Shown piece after piece: positions 63,206 through 64,000 of a DNA stretch of 64,000 nucleotides. The notes below the pieces were generated by a model, which had not been told where the DNA came from, ran no database searches, and saw only the letters and a list, made by a program, of their open reading frames with translations. Made by a program: the position numbers and the translations under genes. This DNA is from Staphylotrichum longicolle. Its lineage: Eukaryota; Ascomycota; Sordariomycetes; Sordariales; Chaetomiaceae. The first letter of the stretch is position 1; every line of letters starts with the position of its first letter. The stretch spans positions 1,736,001 to 1,800,000 of the forward strand of contig JAHCVI010000003.1 of NCBI GenBank assembly GCA_019096155.1, written 5' to 3'.

Positions 63206-64000
63206 CGACTTCTATCTGTTTATTTTATTTTCTTTGTCATTTGTTCTTGGATGTGTCTATTGGGAGTTTAAATTCAGGGGGCTTTGCTTCTGTGTCACTA
63301 AATATCACTTTCTCTTCTTAGCACGTTGGGTCCGTTTCAAGCAAACCTGGAAGGGTTTCTTCTTTTTTTTGGTTTTTTTGTTATCCAAGATTCACTCCGT
63401 GGACGGGAGGCAGTTTTGTCTCTGCTGCATGATTGCATCAATATTGTCGACTGTGGACCTGCAAGCCACCCCGTATTGATCCCGGGCATCGATAACAGAC
63501 CACGCAGTGACGACAACTCGAGGTTCGTTTTGATATCTTTGCAGGGAACCTTGACAATTTTTGTCAGGATGAACGCGATTTAACTCGCGTTTGCGCAATG
63601 CTTGGCCAGGTGCTGCAAGGTGCAAGGGATGCCACACTTCGGGAGAACTGGGGGAGGTCCGCATGGCGGCCAACCAGGACGCCAGAATGTGATGCTGCTG
63701 CTGCACATTCCATGTCTCACTAACAATTCTGGGATGTGTGGCCTCTGTTCTCAAAACCAAAGGATTTATTTTACATGAAGCCGGGGAGAAAAGGCACGAA
63801 CATCCATTTGTCCCGACTTTAGGCTGGCGTCGTCATCGCGAAAGTGCCCCCGTTATCTTGTCCACCCTCGACTCCTCGAGCACTATCTTGATAGCGCTGG
63901 TCCAATCTATTCAAGCCCAGCCCGGATATTTTCGGTCCTTTGCTGATACCCCCCCGGAGCCAGTGCCCACCCACCATATCGGAGTTTCCTGCGGAGTTGT
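63206..64000. other. Intergenic, right end of the window
   Basis: About 800 bases after the GH16-type gene. T-rich near 63360-63380, as expected for a 3' flank. No supportable gene begins before the edge. Confidence 0.5.

Overview
The window is nuclear DNA from a filamentous ascomycete, most likely a sordariomycete (Sordariales or Chaetomiaceae-like). The evidence is gene-dense, GC-rich DNA, short spliceosomal introns of about 50-80 bases with GTRNGY-type donors and CTRAC-type branch sites, CT-rich leaders, and typical Pezizomycotina families (HsbA, Zn2Cys6 regulators, DUF7053 and DUF1349 proteins, ChAPs, HIR3). There is no operon logic. Genes lie on both strands, each with its own promoter, often as divergent or convergent pairs. 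I see no transposon, CRISPR array, rRNA or convincing tRNA, and no AT-rich RIP-mutated tract.

Left part (1-32 kb) is mostly conserved housekeeping genes: a partial SSF1 (Brix), RRP3 (DEAD-box), CWF19, a DUF7053 protein, GPN1, RPB12, a HIT hydrolase, an aldo/keto reductase, a ChAPs exomer protein, the large HIR3 subunit, a ubiquitin E2, a TBC Rab-GAP, and a small acidic nuclear-type protein. SSF1 and RRP3, both ribosome-biogenesis factors, share a 230-base divergent promoter. GPN1 and RPB12, a polymerase-assembly factor and a shared polymerase subunit, are convergent neighbours.

Middle part (32-48 kb) is sparse. It holds long intergenic regions, two neighbouring SREBP-like bHLH genes (the second apparently broken), an HsbA-type secreted protein, a four-helix membrane protein, SEC11 of the signal peptidase, and a multi-pass membrane gene with several lesions.

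Right part (48-64 kb) holds a BTB protein, a DUF1349 protein, BRF1 of TFIIIB, a small secreted Ala/Gly-rich protein, a Zn2Cys6 regulator divergent from an AIF/FSP1-like flavoprotein, and a GH16-type glucanase-like gene.

A cross-cutting observation is that several recognisable genes change reading frame by one base at places where no intron fits (CWF19, probably HIR3, the second bHLH gene, the four-helix membrane gene, the multi-pass gene, DUF1349, the Zn2Cys6 regulator four times, the AIF-like gene twice). Some lie in essential genes and look like base-call or assembly errors. The clusters in accessory genes could be real decay. No clearly novel system was found. The most unusual items are the paired bHLH genes, the in-frame extension beyond the E2 stop codon, the start-codon-only first coding exon of HIR3, and the palindromic GATA pair in the SSF1/RRP3 promoter.
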